DNA of 33,348 nucleotides from Prevotella sp. CAG:1031 (lineage in GTDB: Bacteria > Bacteroidota > Bacteroidia > Bacteroidales > Muribaculaceae): the NCBI GenBank assembly GCA_000431215.1, contig HF985615.1, positions 25,006 through 58,353 of the forward strand. The letters are read 5' to 3'. The notes under the pieces were generated by a model. The model searched no databases and was not told where the DNA came from. It was given only the letters and a program-made list of their open reading frames with translations. Shown here piece by piece: positions 1 to 8,067 of this stretch. A program made the position numbers and the translations under genes. Position 1 is the stretch's first letter. Every line of letters starts with the position of its first letter.

Positions 1-213
1 CCCCGACTTGGAGAATCAAGCACTCCGGCTTTCAGGAACCATGTGCGCGCCCAACCGCAACGTCCATGATGGCGGTTCTGGCCGCTTGTTTCATAGGTCT
101 CTGACAATTCTTCCTCACTAAGATTCATAGTCTTTGCCAAATCGTTGCTGACCTGCGAGATATTGCGGACTTTACCGTCTCCCATCAAGCTTAGGAAAGG
201 GTAGAGATATTTT
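1..213 (-). pseudogene. Host mrr-like restriction protein, 5' end cut off by the prophage (partial)
   Basis: Read on the minus strand this is an open frame running off the left edge of the window. It encodes KYLYPFLSLMGDGK, then LSEEELSE, SGQNR and GWARTWFLKAGVLDSPSRG. This is the winged-helix N-terminal domain (Mrr_N) of Mrr-type type IV restriction endonucleases, which has the same order: hydrophobic helix, LSxxE, SG(R/Q), GWAxxxLKKAG, SxRG. Only the first few residues before KYLYPF are missing. The frame continues into phage DNA to a stop near 290 with no ATG, so the natural start has been separated by the insertion. The catalytic domain would lie left of the window. It is host DNA, not phage DNA. 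ATG at the M of LMGDG is an unlikely alternative start because it would remove the first helix. Confidence 0.7.
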
Positions 214-310
214 TGTATAATCCGCAAAACGAAACGTGCGACGCTCTCAGAACGAAACGTGCCAAAAATAAAACGAAACGATTCTCCGTCTCAAAACGAA
301 GCGTACCTCT
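214..310. other. Mu-like prophage end with four transposase-binding-like repeats
   Basis: Position 214 begins 5'-TGTATAATCCGC, the TG terminal dinucleotide usual for Mu-family ends, exactly where the mrr reading frame breaks. Just inside are four direct repeats of CGAAACGTGC type starting at 230, 253, 274 and 297 (the last two are diverged: CGAAACGATT and CGAAGCGTAC). The spacing is 21-23 bp, about two helical turns, matching the 22-bp transposase sites at Mu ends. Since late tail genes abut it, this corresponds to the right end (attR) of Mu. A 5-bp target duplication is expected to include TATTT at 209-213. The partner end is outside the window, so the exact boundary is inferred. Confidence 0.65.
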
Positions 311-338
311 GACGCGCTTCCCGGAACACCCCTTTTTC

Positions 339-366
339 AAAAAAATTTCGACCCGGCTTCGCCGGG
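339..366 (-). terminator. Possible rho-independent terminator after the tail-fibre gene
   Basis: On the minus strand CCCGGC-GAA-GCCGGG (352-366) forms a tight hairpin. It is followed four bases later by a run of seven T (339-345 in complement). It lies about 110 bp beyond the stop of the tail-fibre gene and could end the long minus-strand late transcript. Confidence 0.45.
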
Positions 367-393
367 ATCTTCCAGCCTCCCGGCTCAGTATTT

Positions 394-431
394 GAATGGC
401 CTCCGAACATTGTCCGAAGGCCATTCTTTTT
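394..431 (+). terminator. Hairpin with T-run, plus orientation
   Basis: GAATGGCCT (394-402) and AGGCCATTC (418-426) form a perfect 9-bp stem followed by TTTTT (427-431) on the plus strand. It would stop transcription entering the phage from the host side and shield the end of the convergent tail operon. On the minus strand it has no T-run. Confidence 0.4.
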
Positions 432-445
432 CGCTTTGCGCTTTA

Positions 446-460
446 GGTCGCTACGCGACC
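446..460 (-). other. Short hairpin just after the tail-fibre stop, downstream of the VR
   Basis: GGTCGC-TAC-GCGACC is a perfect 6-bp stem with a 3-base loop, 17 bp past the stop codon and 85 bp past the VR. DGR targets often carry a hairpin 3' of the VR that aids homing. This one is farther away than in the Bordetella phage prototype, and with the following GTTTTT on the plus strand it could instead be part of a terminator. Confidence 0.3.
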
Positions 461-477
461 GTTTTTCCGCTTTCCGC

Positions 478-3400
478 TCACGCAACTTCGACTATCGCTT
501 TATACGCGGTCACGCTCTGCGCTTTGATGAGTTTGCCGCGGAAGGCCAGACGCGACCCGACATTCGTGTTCGCATTCGATGCATCGTTATTCGCATTCGC
601 GTACGACACGCCGCCATTCGCATTCGCGTTGTTGTTGCCGCGATAGACCACACGGCCTATTGAGGGACACCGCCTTACAGACTGCAAATTTACACATGAA
701 TACCATACATAGTCGCAGTAATATGTGGAGGAACTGCCACCGCTTGCCGCTGCGGGTACCATATCCATATAGAGGCCGTGCACCACTTCGGTTATCCATG
801 TGCCGCTTGCCGTTGAACATGGCACCCAGCGTATGGAACCATCGGGCATCCATATCCGGTAATGCGCTTCTTTGCCGGAGGTGTTAGGCACATCCACGCA
901 GTCCATCATATCGTATTTATGCCCGTATATGTCTTCGTATCCAAGACAGCTGATGCTGTTGACCTGTTCAACCGTTTCACCATTGCCGTTAACGTACCAG
1001 GCGTACTGGTGTATGAGGTTGTTGTCGACGAGCGAGTTGGTAACATTGGGGTTAATAGTCTTGGCCGCCTCATAGCCAATGGTTTCCTGCATACCATGGC
1101 TCATGGTTTCGCCGGCGGCCCTCCAGTTTGTATGGGAACCGGCGCCGCACACCTCCTGGGCGTCGCGTCTACCATGGAAAGCATAGAAGAGATTGGCGAT
1201 GCGGTTATGCATCAGCCAGTCTATCTGCTGCATGCCGCGCTGGGCGCTGTAGTAGTTGAAATCAACCCATGACATGTTGTTCTGCGATGAGCTGCCGTTC
1301 ACGCATGAACGGAATTTGCCGTTGACAATCGAGGTTCCGATCACGCCGCAGAGATATTCGTCCTCGAATACCCATTCGGGTTCCATATCTTCAATTTTGT
1401 CGGAGTTAGATAGTACCACCTTATCGAACACGGCGGTCTTGCGGATGGTGAAACTGAGAGTGACGGCACCATCCGGAACATCCTTGATGACATACATTCC
1501 GGCGAGGAACTTCGATGAAAGGGTCGGTACGACTACGCTCTCTATGACATTGCCGCTCTCGTCGCTGAACACGGCTCCCACAAGGCTCGTGCCGGGAACC
1601 GACGGGAAGCGGACGCGCCGGTAGCCGTCGACCTCAATCTGGCATACCAAGAAGGCGCTGTCGTTGACAAAGGATGTGGCGAGGGTGCTCTTGCCGACTA
1701 TCTTCTTGCCTTCAGTCACACGGTTTTCGTCAACGAGCTGTTCCCATGTGAGGACTTTCGCATCCGGAGTCGCCGGGCGTCGGTTCCGGTCGTTGCTCGA
1801 GTAGCAGTCATATTGCTTATGGTTTAGGTAATCGTAAACGCCCTTGAACCACATCCACGGTTCGTACATCATTATGTCACCTTCACTGGAATCGAGCCTT
1901 GCCGCGCTGCAGTTGCGTATTTCCGTGGCATCCGCGTAATAGTTGGAGTTGCCGTCATGCAGAGGGAAATAGGTCATCTCGCCATCAAGGTTGTTCATCG
2001 TCGTTTCGGTATTGGCGATGGTGACCTTGCGGGTCGTGGGTTTGCCGGTTATCTTGGCAAGGACACGGTGACGCTTTTTCTTTATGGCAAGAACGTGACC
2101 GGAGGGTTCGTAATCGTTACCGAACATATAACCGGTGCTGTTGTCAAGGTTGCTGATGTTGGCATCGTCCATCACCGAGGTGTCACGTACTACCACGGAG
2201 TATTCCGGCTGTATGATGTTGAGTTCCGGGAAGTGGGCGCACATCTCGTCATAGCGTTCCTGCTCCATGTAGCGTGTGAGCCGGACTGTGCCGACGAGGG
2301 CACAGGTGTCGGTCGAGTTGCCGTCGGCGTCGACACCTCCCATCGTCATGAATTTATTTAGCCAGGTGCCGTCATCGTCGCGGTCTATGCCGGTGACGCG
2401 GATACGGTCGGTATTCGAGCAGCGCTGGAGCAGTGTTTCCCAGTTGAGCAGCGGACAGTTGTCAAAGACGATGGTCTTGACATTGCTGTAATTCTCAAGA
2501 GTCAGGCCGCTTTGAGTAAGTCTGGCGAGATACTCAAGACGGAGCGTGGTGATAGTCGCCGGGAGTTTTGCCGATGTGACCGGCGCCCCCTTGGCGAAAT
2601 TGACGCTCTGCACTTTTGTACCTCTCGCATCGATGTCCTCAAGGCGTGTCTGGTTGGTTAGGTCAAGGGCAGTGCTCGTGCTGCCGCCGGTCTTGGCCTG
2701 CGCCTGGTTGCGCAGGTTAAGTTTGCGGAGTTGTCGGCAGTTGCTGATACTGAGCCACCATCCGGTGGAACCGCTGCCGCTGCTCTGAAGGTTCAGCTCG
2801 CGCAGGGCTGTGCATTTGCCGAGGTCCAGTCCGTTCTTGAGGTGGTCCGAAGCACTTGTCATGTCAAGTTTCTTTATGCGGCTTGCGCCGTAGACTCGCA
2901 AGGGGTCATTTACCGTATAGGCTCCGGTGATTGCAATCTCGGCTTCGGCTCCGTCGGCCACAAGCCCGGTGTTGGCTATGTTCGGGGAGTTGTTGGTGCC
3001 GTAGCCGAAGGCGTAAGGTTCGCTTGAGGTGACACGGATTCGGTCGGCGGCATCGTCGGCGGCACGGGCCATGTAGAGATCTATGTTGTCGCTCGTGAAG
3101 TTGCTTGTGCCGTATATGGCGTCCAGCAGCGCGAAACGGTTCTTAATGAAGTATGCGCGGTGCGAGGCGTTGCTTCCCTGCAGGGCGTAGATGAAGGGCC
3201 AGATCTTGCCGTACATCTCCCTCGTGGCCGGGGCGATGTATTTCAGGTAACCGCTCTTGTTGAAGGCGCGGTCGCTCCAGTTCCCGGACTGTTCGTCGTT
3301 GAGCATGGCGAGGACTCTTTCGACTGTCATCACGCTGCGGTAGTTCGCGGCACACCTTCTGATGTCATCCTGAAGATTCGCAAGGCAGAGGTTCCACAGG

Positions 3401-6400
3401 ACGCTGTCGAAGCCTTCCATGGCGTATTTGCTCGCCTCTGCGTCCCATGTGTCACGCATAGTGGTATAGTCATAGACGAGGAAGCAGTCGTTACGCTTGC
3501 CGGCCTGGGTGTCGCCGTCGTAGTATGTCAGGAACCATATCAGACCATCCCATGTGCGCACGATTATGTTCTTGACGAACTGATCGACACCGAGGCCGTA
3601 GTTTCGGTCGATGTAATAAGTCAGTATGTAGTCTTTGTCGAAATACTGGCTGATCTCGTCCTTGAACTTCTGACTGACATAGGTGGTGAGGTCGGTGGAT
3701 TTGGCTCCGGAGGGGACACAGGCCCGCAGCCATCCGAAAAGCCTCTTCAGGGCATTCTGCTGCTTCGCGTGCAGACCCGCCCACTTGATGTCGCCGTCAC
3801 TCTGCGCCTTGCCGTTAGTGTCGATGCCGTAGTTGACCTCCATGCCGGCATCGAAATCGGCGGCAAGCTGCGCGTCGCTTGTGGTCTTGAACAAGCAGAC
3901 GGGTGATGTGTTGTTGAGTGTCTCAAGTGCCATCGGGCATTCGGGGGTGTACCCTTCCACCCCCTCCATGCCGAACAGACGGCCGCTCTTGGACTTCTCG
4001 TTGTTGAAGTTATACTGCCCGTAATAGGTGTTCTCTCCGTCAACTGTTTCTGCACAGAAGATGTCGATAGGCATGCCGTCGATGGCGGACCGCACAGTCA
4101 CAGAGGCGAGGCTGTTGCCACCCTGCTCGTACTGGTGGCGCTGTGGCGGGGTGAGCAGCCCGAGTTCCTTCATGACGTCGTTGAACAGCTTGGCCCAACC
4201 TGTGTTCAGGGACATGGACGAGTCGGAATAGTCGCTCTTGCAGCAGAACAGGTTCATGGCGATCGCGCCGGGGCGCATGGAGTATCGGTTGCCCTCCTGC
4301 ACCATATCGCCGCTCATCGAGAGCAGCTCCGAACCCTTGCTGCAGTAGATGCGGATGTTCTTGCTCGGATACTTGGTCGACGATGTGCCCTGGATACGGA
4401 TGAAGCAGTTGGTCAGCACGAAATCATACTGGTGGCCAAGTGCGGAGTAATAGTAAACGTCGGCGAGGAAATCGGCCTTCTTGTTGTTGGTCTCGAATAC
4501 ATCGTCGAGTTTGTTTTTCCTTACGATACGAAGTACTCCCTTGCCTTTGAGCAGCAGCTTGTCCATATCGACTTCCCCGTTCTCGTTGAGAATGTCGTTG
4601 ATGTCGAAGAGTCGCACCATCTCGTCAAGCGTGTCGGCATCGACAATGCGGTTGTCGAGTTCCTCGTCATCACTCAGCGGACGGTTGTAGATGCGGATAT
4701 TCTTTATCTCCACATCGGCCTCCGAGCCTTCGATGGTGATGTCCTGCGGTGTGTCCTGCTGGAAGCTGAAAGCCGAGTCATATATGTCGGCACCGGCGCG
4801 GTTGCCGTTGATGTAGAGCTCCATCAGGCGCCCCTCAGCGGAGGTGCTTATTATGAGGGCGACCTTCTTCCAATCGTCGGAATCATATTTGGAGGCGAGC
4901 TTGATGTCGCGGGTCACCTGCTGGTCATCTTCGTTGGTGTATGTGACAGTCTGTCCGGTGCGGAAGCTCGCCTCGGAGGTAGTCACGAGAAGTCCCTTGC
5001 CGTTGTTGATGCAGCTTACAACAGGCGCGGATTTGTCCGTCACGTTGCTGACTCGCATGGTGAATTCGAGTGTCAGGCCCCTGGACTTGACATCGGTGGC
5101 GAACGGCTTGTAGCCGATGGTGGCCCGGGCCCCGTTAGTGAGCTTGAGCGCTCCGTCTATCCATCCGCTGCTCTCCCAGTCGAAGCCTTCAAATGTCGTT
5201 CTGACACCGTTCGACTCCCATTGCGCCGGGTCGGTCTCGCCGTTACTGCGTCCGGCGGCATCGAGCTTGAGCTGCAGTCCGTAGGTGGCCTCGCTTATGT
5301 CGATGCCGCTCTCGGTGACATCGACGGATATGTCATAGCTCGTACTGCCTGTCTTGAAGGTGAGTGTTGTTTCGCCTTTCTCGGTGAACCGGTTTGAGTA
5401 GTTCTGGACGGTTCGCGGAACGGCGGCAGTGCGTTCGCGGTTGCCGTTGCGGTATATCTCGATGATGGCCGGGGTGACGGACGGGTCGTAGGCCACGAAG
5501 TCAAAGGAACATTTCTCGTATTGGCCGACGGTAATCTTCGGAATGCGGTGGGCTGTTCCCTCGAGGATGCGTCCGTCCTCATGGGTGGTCTTGATACCGA
5601 TAAAGGAGCCGGATGACCCTCGCTTGAATATGTCGAAGTATATGCTCTCGCTTTTCAGAGTGAGGCCGTCCACTTCCATAGTAGCCACCATCTGCACGGT
5701 GTGGCGTCCCACATTCAAGCCGGACATGGCAAGCGCGAAGTGGTCGTTGACGATACCGCTCCTGGTCACCGAATGCAGGTTGCGCTGCTTGCCGTCGACA
5801 TACAGGGCGACAGCCTTTGTGCCGGTGCCGGACACGGTATAAGGTATCTCGATGGTATCGCTGTTGCCGAAACCTCCGGAACTGAGTCCTTGCGATATAT
5901 TGTATGAACTTGAGAGCGACAGCGTGAGTGTCCTTACGGATATATAGGCCTGCTTGCGCTGCTGCTTACCGGTGTTGGGGTCTGTGGTGGTAGCGACCAC
6001 ATATATGTCATGGGAGCCGAGAAGGAGGTATTTGGTTATGTCCACCTCGTAGCTGCCTTTCGCCACATCCTGTCGCGTTTCATGGTAGGTCTGCACGGCT
6101 CCGCGCTTGACCTGGATATCAATGGTGGCCTTCTGCCCAGTGCTCGTCCCGGCTTCGTCGCCTCCGGCGTTCTGATGGTCGTAAGCGAATGTCAGCTTAA
6201 CACTGTCACCGAGTTTAACTGTGGGTTTGTCCACACTGGCGCCGAGGACTATTTTGGTGGTCGCGCTTTCGCCTCCTCCGCCACCTCCGGCGGGCAGCGT
6301 GAATTCGGTGATCACGGCACTCTTGCTTTTCAGCTGCACGGTAACGGTGCTGTCATCGTTCTCTATGACTTCGCTGTCGAAAAGTGTACCGGCTTCAAGT

Positions 6401-7464
6401 TCGGCGACTTTCCCTGCAACGACTTTATTCTGAACCGGGTTGGTGCTGTCTGTGTCAAGGCTCTCGTCGACGCTGATCTGGTCGGTATTGATATTGACAT
6501 TCCCCTGTTCGTCAGGAGTTATGGGGGTTCCGTTGAGCGTGATCTTCTTGACGACACCGTCGGCTCCGTACTGTTCCCACGCACCTTCCGTCAGGAACAT
6601 GGCGATAGAGGTGCCGGTAAACCGGTAATCCTCCCATTTGCCGGGCGCGGACTCGAAGGTGATGATCATGCCCCGCTTCTGTTTGTCATCGATGTCGGCG
6701 TTGGCGAGAGCGGCTACGGCGGTCGCTTTGGTATAGTAGCCGGAAGTCAGAGGCTGCTGCTCGGTGACATTGTAGAAACCGCTGCCGTTCCCTTTGCCGC
6801 TTGCCTCGATGAGAGTCTGTTTCTCTTCGCTCCACACATAGAGGGTCTCGCCGCAGAGGAACAGTTTGTCTCTCTTGACCTGCGCGATATTCTCGTTGTA
6901 CATCTGCATGGGATAAGTTTCACTCTTCCATGAGAGGTAATATTTACCATTGTAAAGGAAGGCGAAAGCGTGCTTCGCGGACAGGTAGACAATCTCTCCG
7001 CCGGAAGACGGGACTATGCTCACGTTCTCTATCGTTACGTCAATGGTCACGAACCGCGAGAACCGGGCGGTGGCTCCTTCACGGGCCGCCTCAGCGGTTT
7101 TCCTGTAATCCTGCACTACGGCCTGGGCTGCCGCGACAGCGTCATTTGCCGCCTGTGCCGCTTCGTCAGCATTGACAGCGGCGGCATTGGCGGTCGAGGC
7201 GGCCTCTGCTGCCTGGTCCCGTGCTGTGTCAGCTTGTGAGGCGGCAGTATTGGCGCTTGTGGCTGCAGCATTAGCGGTCTTCGCCGCATCCTCCGCCGGT
7301 TTGCGGAGTAGCGACACCGGGGCGCTGACAACCTCGGTTCCCCGGATTGCCGGCAATGATACTATGCCGTCGAGGCTCGTCACCTGGGTCAGTTCGTCAA
7401 CGCTCTGCGATTCCGCTTTGATTGCGTTGAGAAGTTCGTTTTTTTCTGCCTGTGTCAGTGCCAT
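478..7464 (-). CDS. Giant tail fibre / receptor-binding protein, DGR target (2328 aa)
   Basis: This is the largest gene in the window and the last of the late minus-strand unit. Residues ~50-125 are an Ala-rich coiled coil (AADxAN repeats), likely trimerising and virion-proximal. Residues ~766-930 resemble a LamG/concanavalin-like beta-sandwich (ELYINGNRAG, IRIYNRPLSDDE). Residues ~1015-1320 resemble a CotH-kinase-like fold (GTSSTKYPSKNIRI, YYGQYNFNNEK, YYDGDTQ). Residues ~1528-1680 show leucine-rich-repeat-like strands (LRELNL, LRKLNL, LRLEYL). The last ~280 residues are a C-type-lectin/formylglycine-enzyme-like domain. Its tail GRVVYRG, an Asn/Ala-rich stretch and NVGSRLAFRG is typical of DGR-diversified fibre tips. 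The VR covers residues ~2257-2306. The start overlaps the preceding gene by 10 bases. It should act at the virion tip in host recognition. The internal domain calls are by motif likeness only. Confidence 0.85.
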   Translation of the reverse strand: MALTQAEKNELLNAIKAESQSVDELTQVTSLDGIVSLPAIRGTEVVSAPVSLLRKPAEDAAKTANAAATSANTAASQADTARDQAAEAASTANAAAVNADEAAQAANDAVAAAQAVVQDYRKTAEAAREGATARFSRFVTIDVTIENVSIVPSSGGEIVYLSAKHAFAFLYNGKYYLSWKSETYPMQMYNENIAQVKRDKLFLCGETLYVWSEEKQTLIEASGKGNGSGFYNVTEQQPLTSGYYTKATAVAALANADIDDKQKRGMIITFESAPGKWEDYRFTGTSIAMFLTEGAWEQYGADGVVKKITLNGTPITPDEQGNVNINTDQISVDESLDTDSTNPVQNKVVAGKVAELEAGTLFDSEVIENDDSTVTVQLKSKSAVITEFTLPAGGGGGGESATTKIVLGASVDKPTVKLGDSVKLTFAYDHQNAGGDEAGTSTGQKATIDIQVKRGAVQTYHETRQDVAKGSYEVDITKYLLLGSHDIYVVATTTDPNTGKQQRKQAYISVRTLTLSLSSSYNISQGLSSGGFGNSDTIEIPYTVSGTGTKAVALYVDGKQRNLHSVTRSGIVNDHFALAMSGLNVGRHTVQMVATMEVDGLTLKSESIYFDIFKRGSSGSFIGIKTTHEDGRILEGTAHRIPKITVGQYEKCSFDFVAYDPSVTPAIIEIYRNGNRERTAAVPRTVQNYSNRFTEKGETTLTFKTGSTSYDISVDVTESGIDISEATYGLQLKLDAAGRSNGETDPAQWESNGVRTTFEGFDWESSGWIDGALKLTNGARATIGYKPFATDVKSRGLTLEFTMRVSNVTDKSAPVVSCINNGKGLLVTTSEASFRTGQTVTYTNEDDQQVTRDIKLASKYDSDDWKKVALIISTSAEGRLMELYINGNRAGADIYDSAFSFQQDTPQDITIEGSEADVEIKNIRIYNRPLSDDEELDNRIVDADTLDEMVRLFDINDILNENGEVDMDKLLLKGKGVLRIVRKNKLDDVFETNNKKADFLADVYYYSALGHQYDFVLTNCFIRIQGTSSTKYPSKNIRIYCSKGSELLSMSGDMVQEGNRYSMRPGAIAMNLFCCKSDYSDSSMSLNTGWAKLFNDVMKELGLLTPPQRHQYEQGGNSLASVTVRSAIDGMPIDIFCAETVDGENTYYGQYNFNNEKSKSGRLFGMEGVEGYTPECPMALETLNNTSPVCLFKTTSDAQLAADFDAGMEVNYGIDTNGKAQSDGDIKWAGLHAKQQNALKRLFGWLRACVPSGAKSTDLTTYVSQKFKDEISQYFDKDYILTYYIDRNYGLGVDQFVKNIIVRTWDGLIWFLTYYDGDTQAGKRNDCFLVYDYTTMRDTWDAEASKYAMEGFDSVLWNLCLANLQDDIRRCAANYRSVMTVERVLAMLNDEQSGNWSDRAFNKSGYLKYIAPATREMYGKIWPFIYALQGSNASHRAYFIKNRFALLDAIYGTSNFTSDNIDLYMARAADDAADRIRVTSSEPYAFGYGTNNSPNIANTGLVADGAEAEIAITGAYTVNDPLRVYGASRIKKLDMTSASDHLKNGLDLGKCTALRELNLQSSGSGSTGWWLSISNCRQLRKLNLRNQAQAKTGGSTSTALDLTNQTRLEDIDARGTKVQSVNFAKGAPVTSAKLPATITTLRLEYLARLTQSGLTLENYSNVKTIVFDNCPLLNWETLLQRCSNTDRIRVTGIDRDDDGTWLNKFMTMGGVDADGNSTDTCALVGTVRLTRYMEQERYDEMCAHFPELNIIQPEYSVVVRDTSVMDDANISNLDNSTGYMFGNDYEPSGHVLAIKKKRHRVLAKITGKPTTRKVTIANTETTMNNLDGEMTYFPLHDGNSNYYADATEIRNCSAARLDSSEGDIMMYEPWMWFKGVYDYLNHKQYDCYSSNDRNRRPATPDAKVLTWEQLVDENRVTEGKKIVGKSTLATSFVNDSAFLVCQIEVDGYRRVRFPSVPGTSLVGAVFSDESGNVIESVVVPTLSSKFLAGMYVIKDVPDGAVTLSFTIRKTAVFDKVVLSNSDKIEDMEPEWVFEDEYLCGVIGTSIVNGKFRSCVNGSSSQNNMSWVDFNYYSAQRGMQQIDWLMHNRIANLFYAFHGRRDAQEVCGAGSHTNWRAAGETMSHGMQETIGYEAAKTINPNVTNSLVDNNLIHQYAWYVNGNGETVEQVNSISCLGYEDIYGHKYDMMDCVDVPNTSGKEAHYRIWMPDGSIRWVPCSTASGTWITEVVHGLYMDMVPAAASGGSSSTYYCDYVWYSCVNLQSVRRCPSIGRVVYRGNNNANANGGVSYANANNDASNANTNVGSRLAFRGKLIKAQSVTAYKAIVEVA
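546..697 (-). repeat. DGR variable repeat (VR)
   Basis: These 152 bases, read on the minus strand, are identical to 26705-26856 (TR). They encode residues ~2257-2306 of the tail fibre and include 11 AAC/AAT codons, the codon type that adenine mutagenesis can vary without creating stops. The G+C-rich 3' end (GTCGGGTCGCGTCTGG) is the probable IMH, where cDNA integration starts. Homology stops abruptly on both sides (CCTTC here against ACAAC after TR). No adenine-specific differences from TR are present in this copy. Confidence 0.92.
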
Positions 7465-7784
7465 AGTTTTTTGAATTGATTATAGGGTTTGCGTTCTGTG
7501 AGATAATCCGGATTTACCTGATTGTCGTATGCCTCCCGTTCATGGGATATGGCGCGGTAGGCTTTTCTGCTGTCTCGGAGCTGCATCAGACGATACAGCC
7601 ATTCCAGGACATAGAGCAGATAGAAGGGAAGGTAAAGCAGTTCCTTCATCTGCGCCGTATGTATGGATTCGTGGTTGAAGTCGGTCCGGGTCATAACGCA
7701 GCCTTCGCGGACGAAAAGAATTCCGAACAGGTTGATGCACTTGAAGCCCCGGAACGGGATGATGCGGTTGTATATCACTTTCAT
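7455..7784 (-). CDS. Small HExxH protein upstream of the fibre gene (109 aa)
   Basis: A conserved small protein type of Bacteroidales phages and genomes. N-terminal residues form a strand-rich segment (IPFRGFKCINLFGILFVREG), then NHESIHTAQMKELLYLPFYLLYVLEW. HESIH matches the HExxH zinc-binding motif of metallopeptidases and lies directly before a hydrophobic stretch that could sit on or in a membrane. The C-terminal AYRAISHEREAYDN supplies a Glu that might be the third zinc ligand. It overlaps its upstream neighbour by 4 bases (ATGA) and the fibre gene by 10, so the three are translationally coupled. The role is unknown; peptidase activity or help in tail assembly or entry are guesses. Confidence 0.7.
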   Translation of the reverse strand: MKVIYNRIIPFRGFKCINLFGILFVREGCVMTRTDFNHESIHTAQMKELLYLPFYLLYVLEWLYRLMQLRDSRKAYRAISHEREAYDNQVNPDYLTERKPYNQFKKLWH

Positions 7785-8056
7785 TCCGCACCTCCTTCCA
7801 GTTGCTCGTTGAGTCCGTCGATAAATGCCGGCGTGGCATAGGTGTCGGCCACTTCCCGAAGGGTTCTCACTTCTTCTTCAGTGAAGTCGGTTTCGCCCTC
7901 GCTACGGTAGATTTTGAGTGCGAGGGCATGAGCGCGTATGCCGTTGATATTAAGGTACAGCATGTTTGCAACGCTCTCCCGCGCATCGCCGGTCTGATAC
8001 CTGCTTCTGTCTATCCCTGCCGGGATCCTGAATTGCTGAAAATTGATTTTTGCCAT
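7781..8056 (-). CDS. Conserved small tail-operon protein (91 aa)
   Basis: Soluble 91-residue protein with motifs FRIPAGI, TGDARESVANMLY and NGIRAHALALKIYRSEG, followed by an acidic helical C-terminus (FTEEEVRTLREVADTY). I recognise it as a type recurring between the tail-tip and fibre genes of Bacteroidales phages, without a known function. It begins 11 bases after the tail-tip gene and its stop overlaps the start of the HExxH gene, so it is part of the late tail operon. Being small, helical and fibre-adjacent, it may be a fibre chaperone, but nothing in the sequence shows this directly. Confidence 0.7.
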   Translation of the reverse strand: MAKINFQQFRIPAGIDRSRYQTGDARESVANMLYLNINGIRAHALALKIYRSEGETDFTEEEVRTLREVADTYATPAFIDGLNEQLEGGAE

Positions 8057-8067
8057 ATCTTTATGTT

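Noticed and set aside
541..700. Short repeats of GCGAATGCGAAT type as a CRISPR or satellite
   Set aside because: They are AAY-GCG codon runs of the DGR repeat. There are no spaced identical repeats with unique spacers, and no cas genes.
4135..5397. Long plus-strand ORF (420 codons) antisense to the fibre gene
   Set aside because: Complement of a biased coding frame. No start context or family likeness; the minus frame is clearly the real protein. The same holds for those at 3160-3906, 6010-6933 and 11107-11862.
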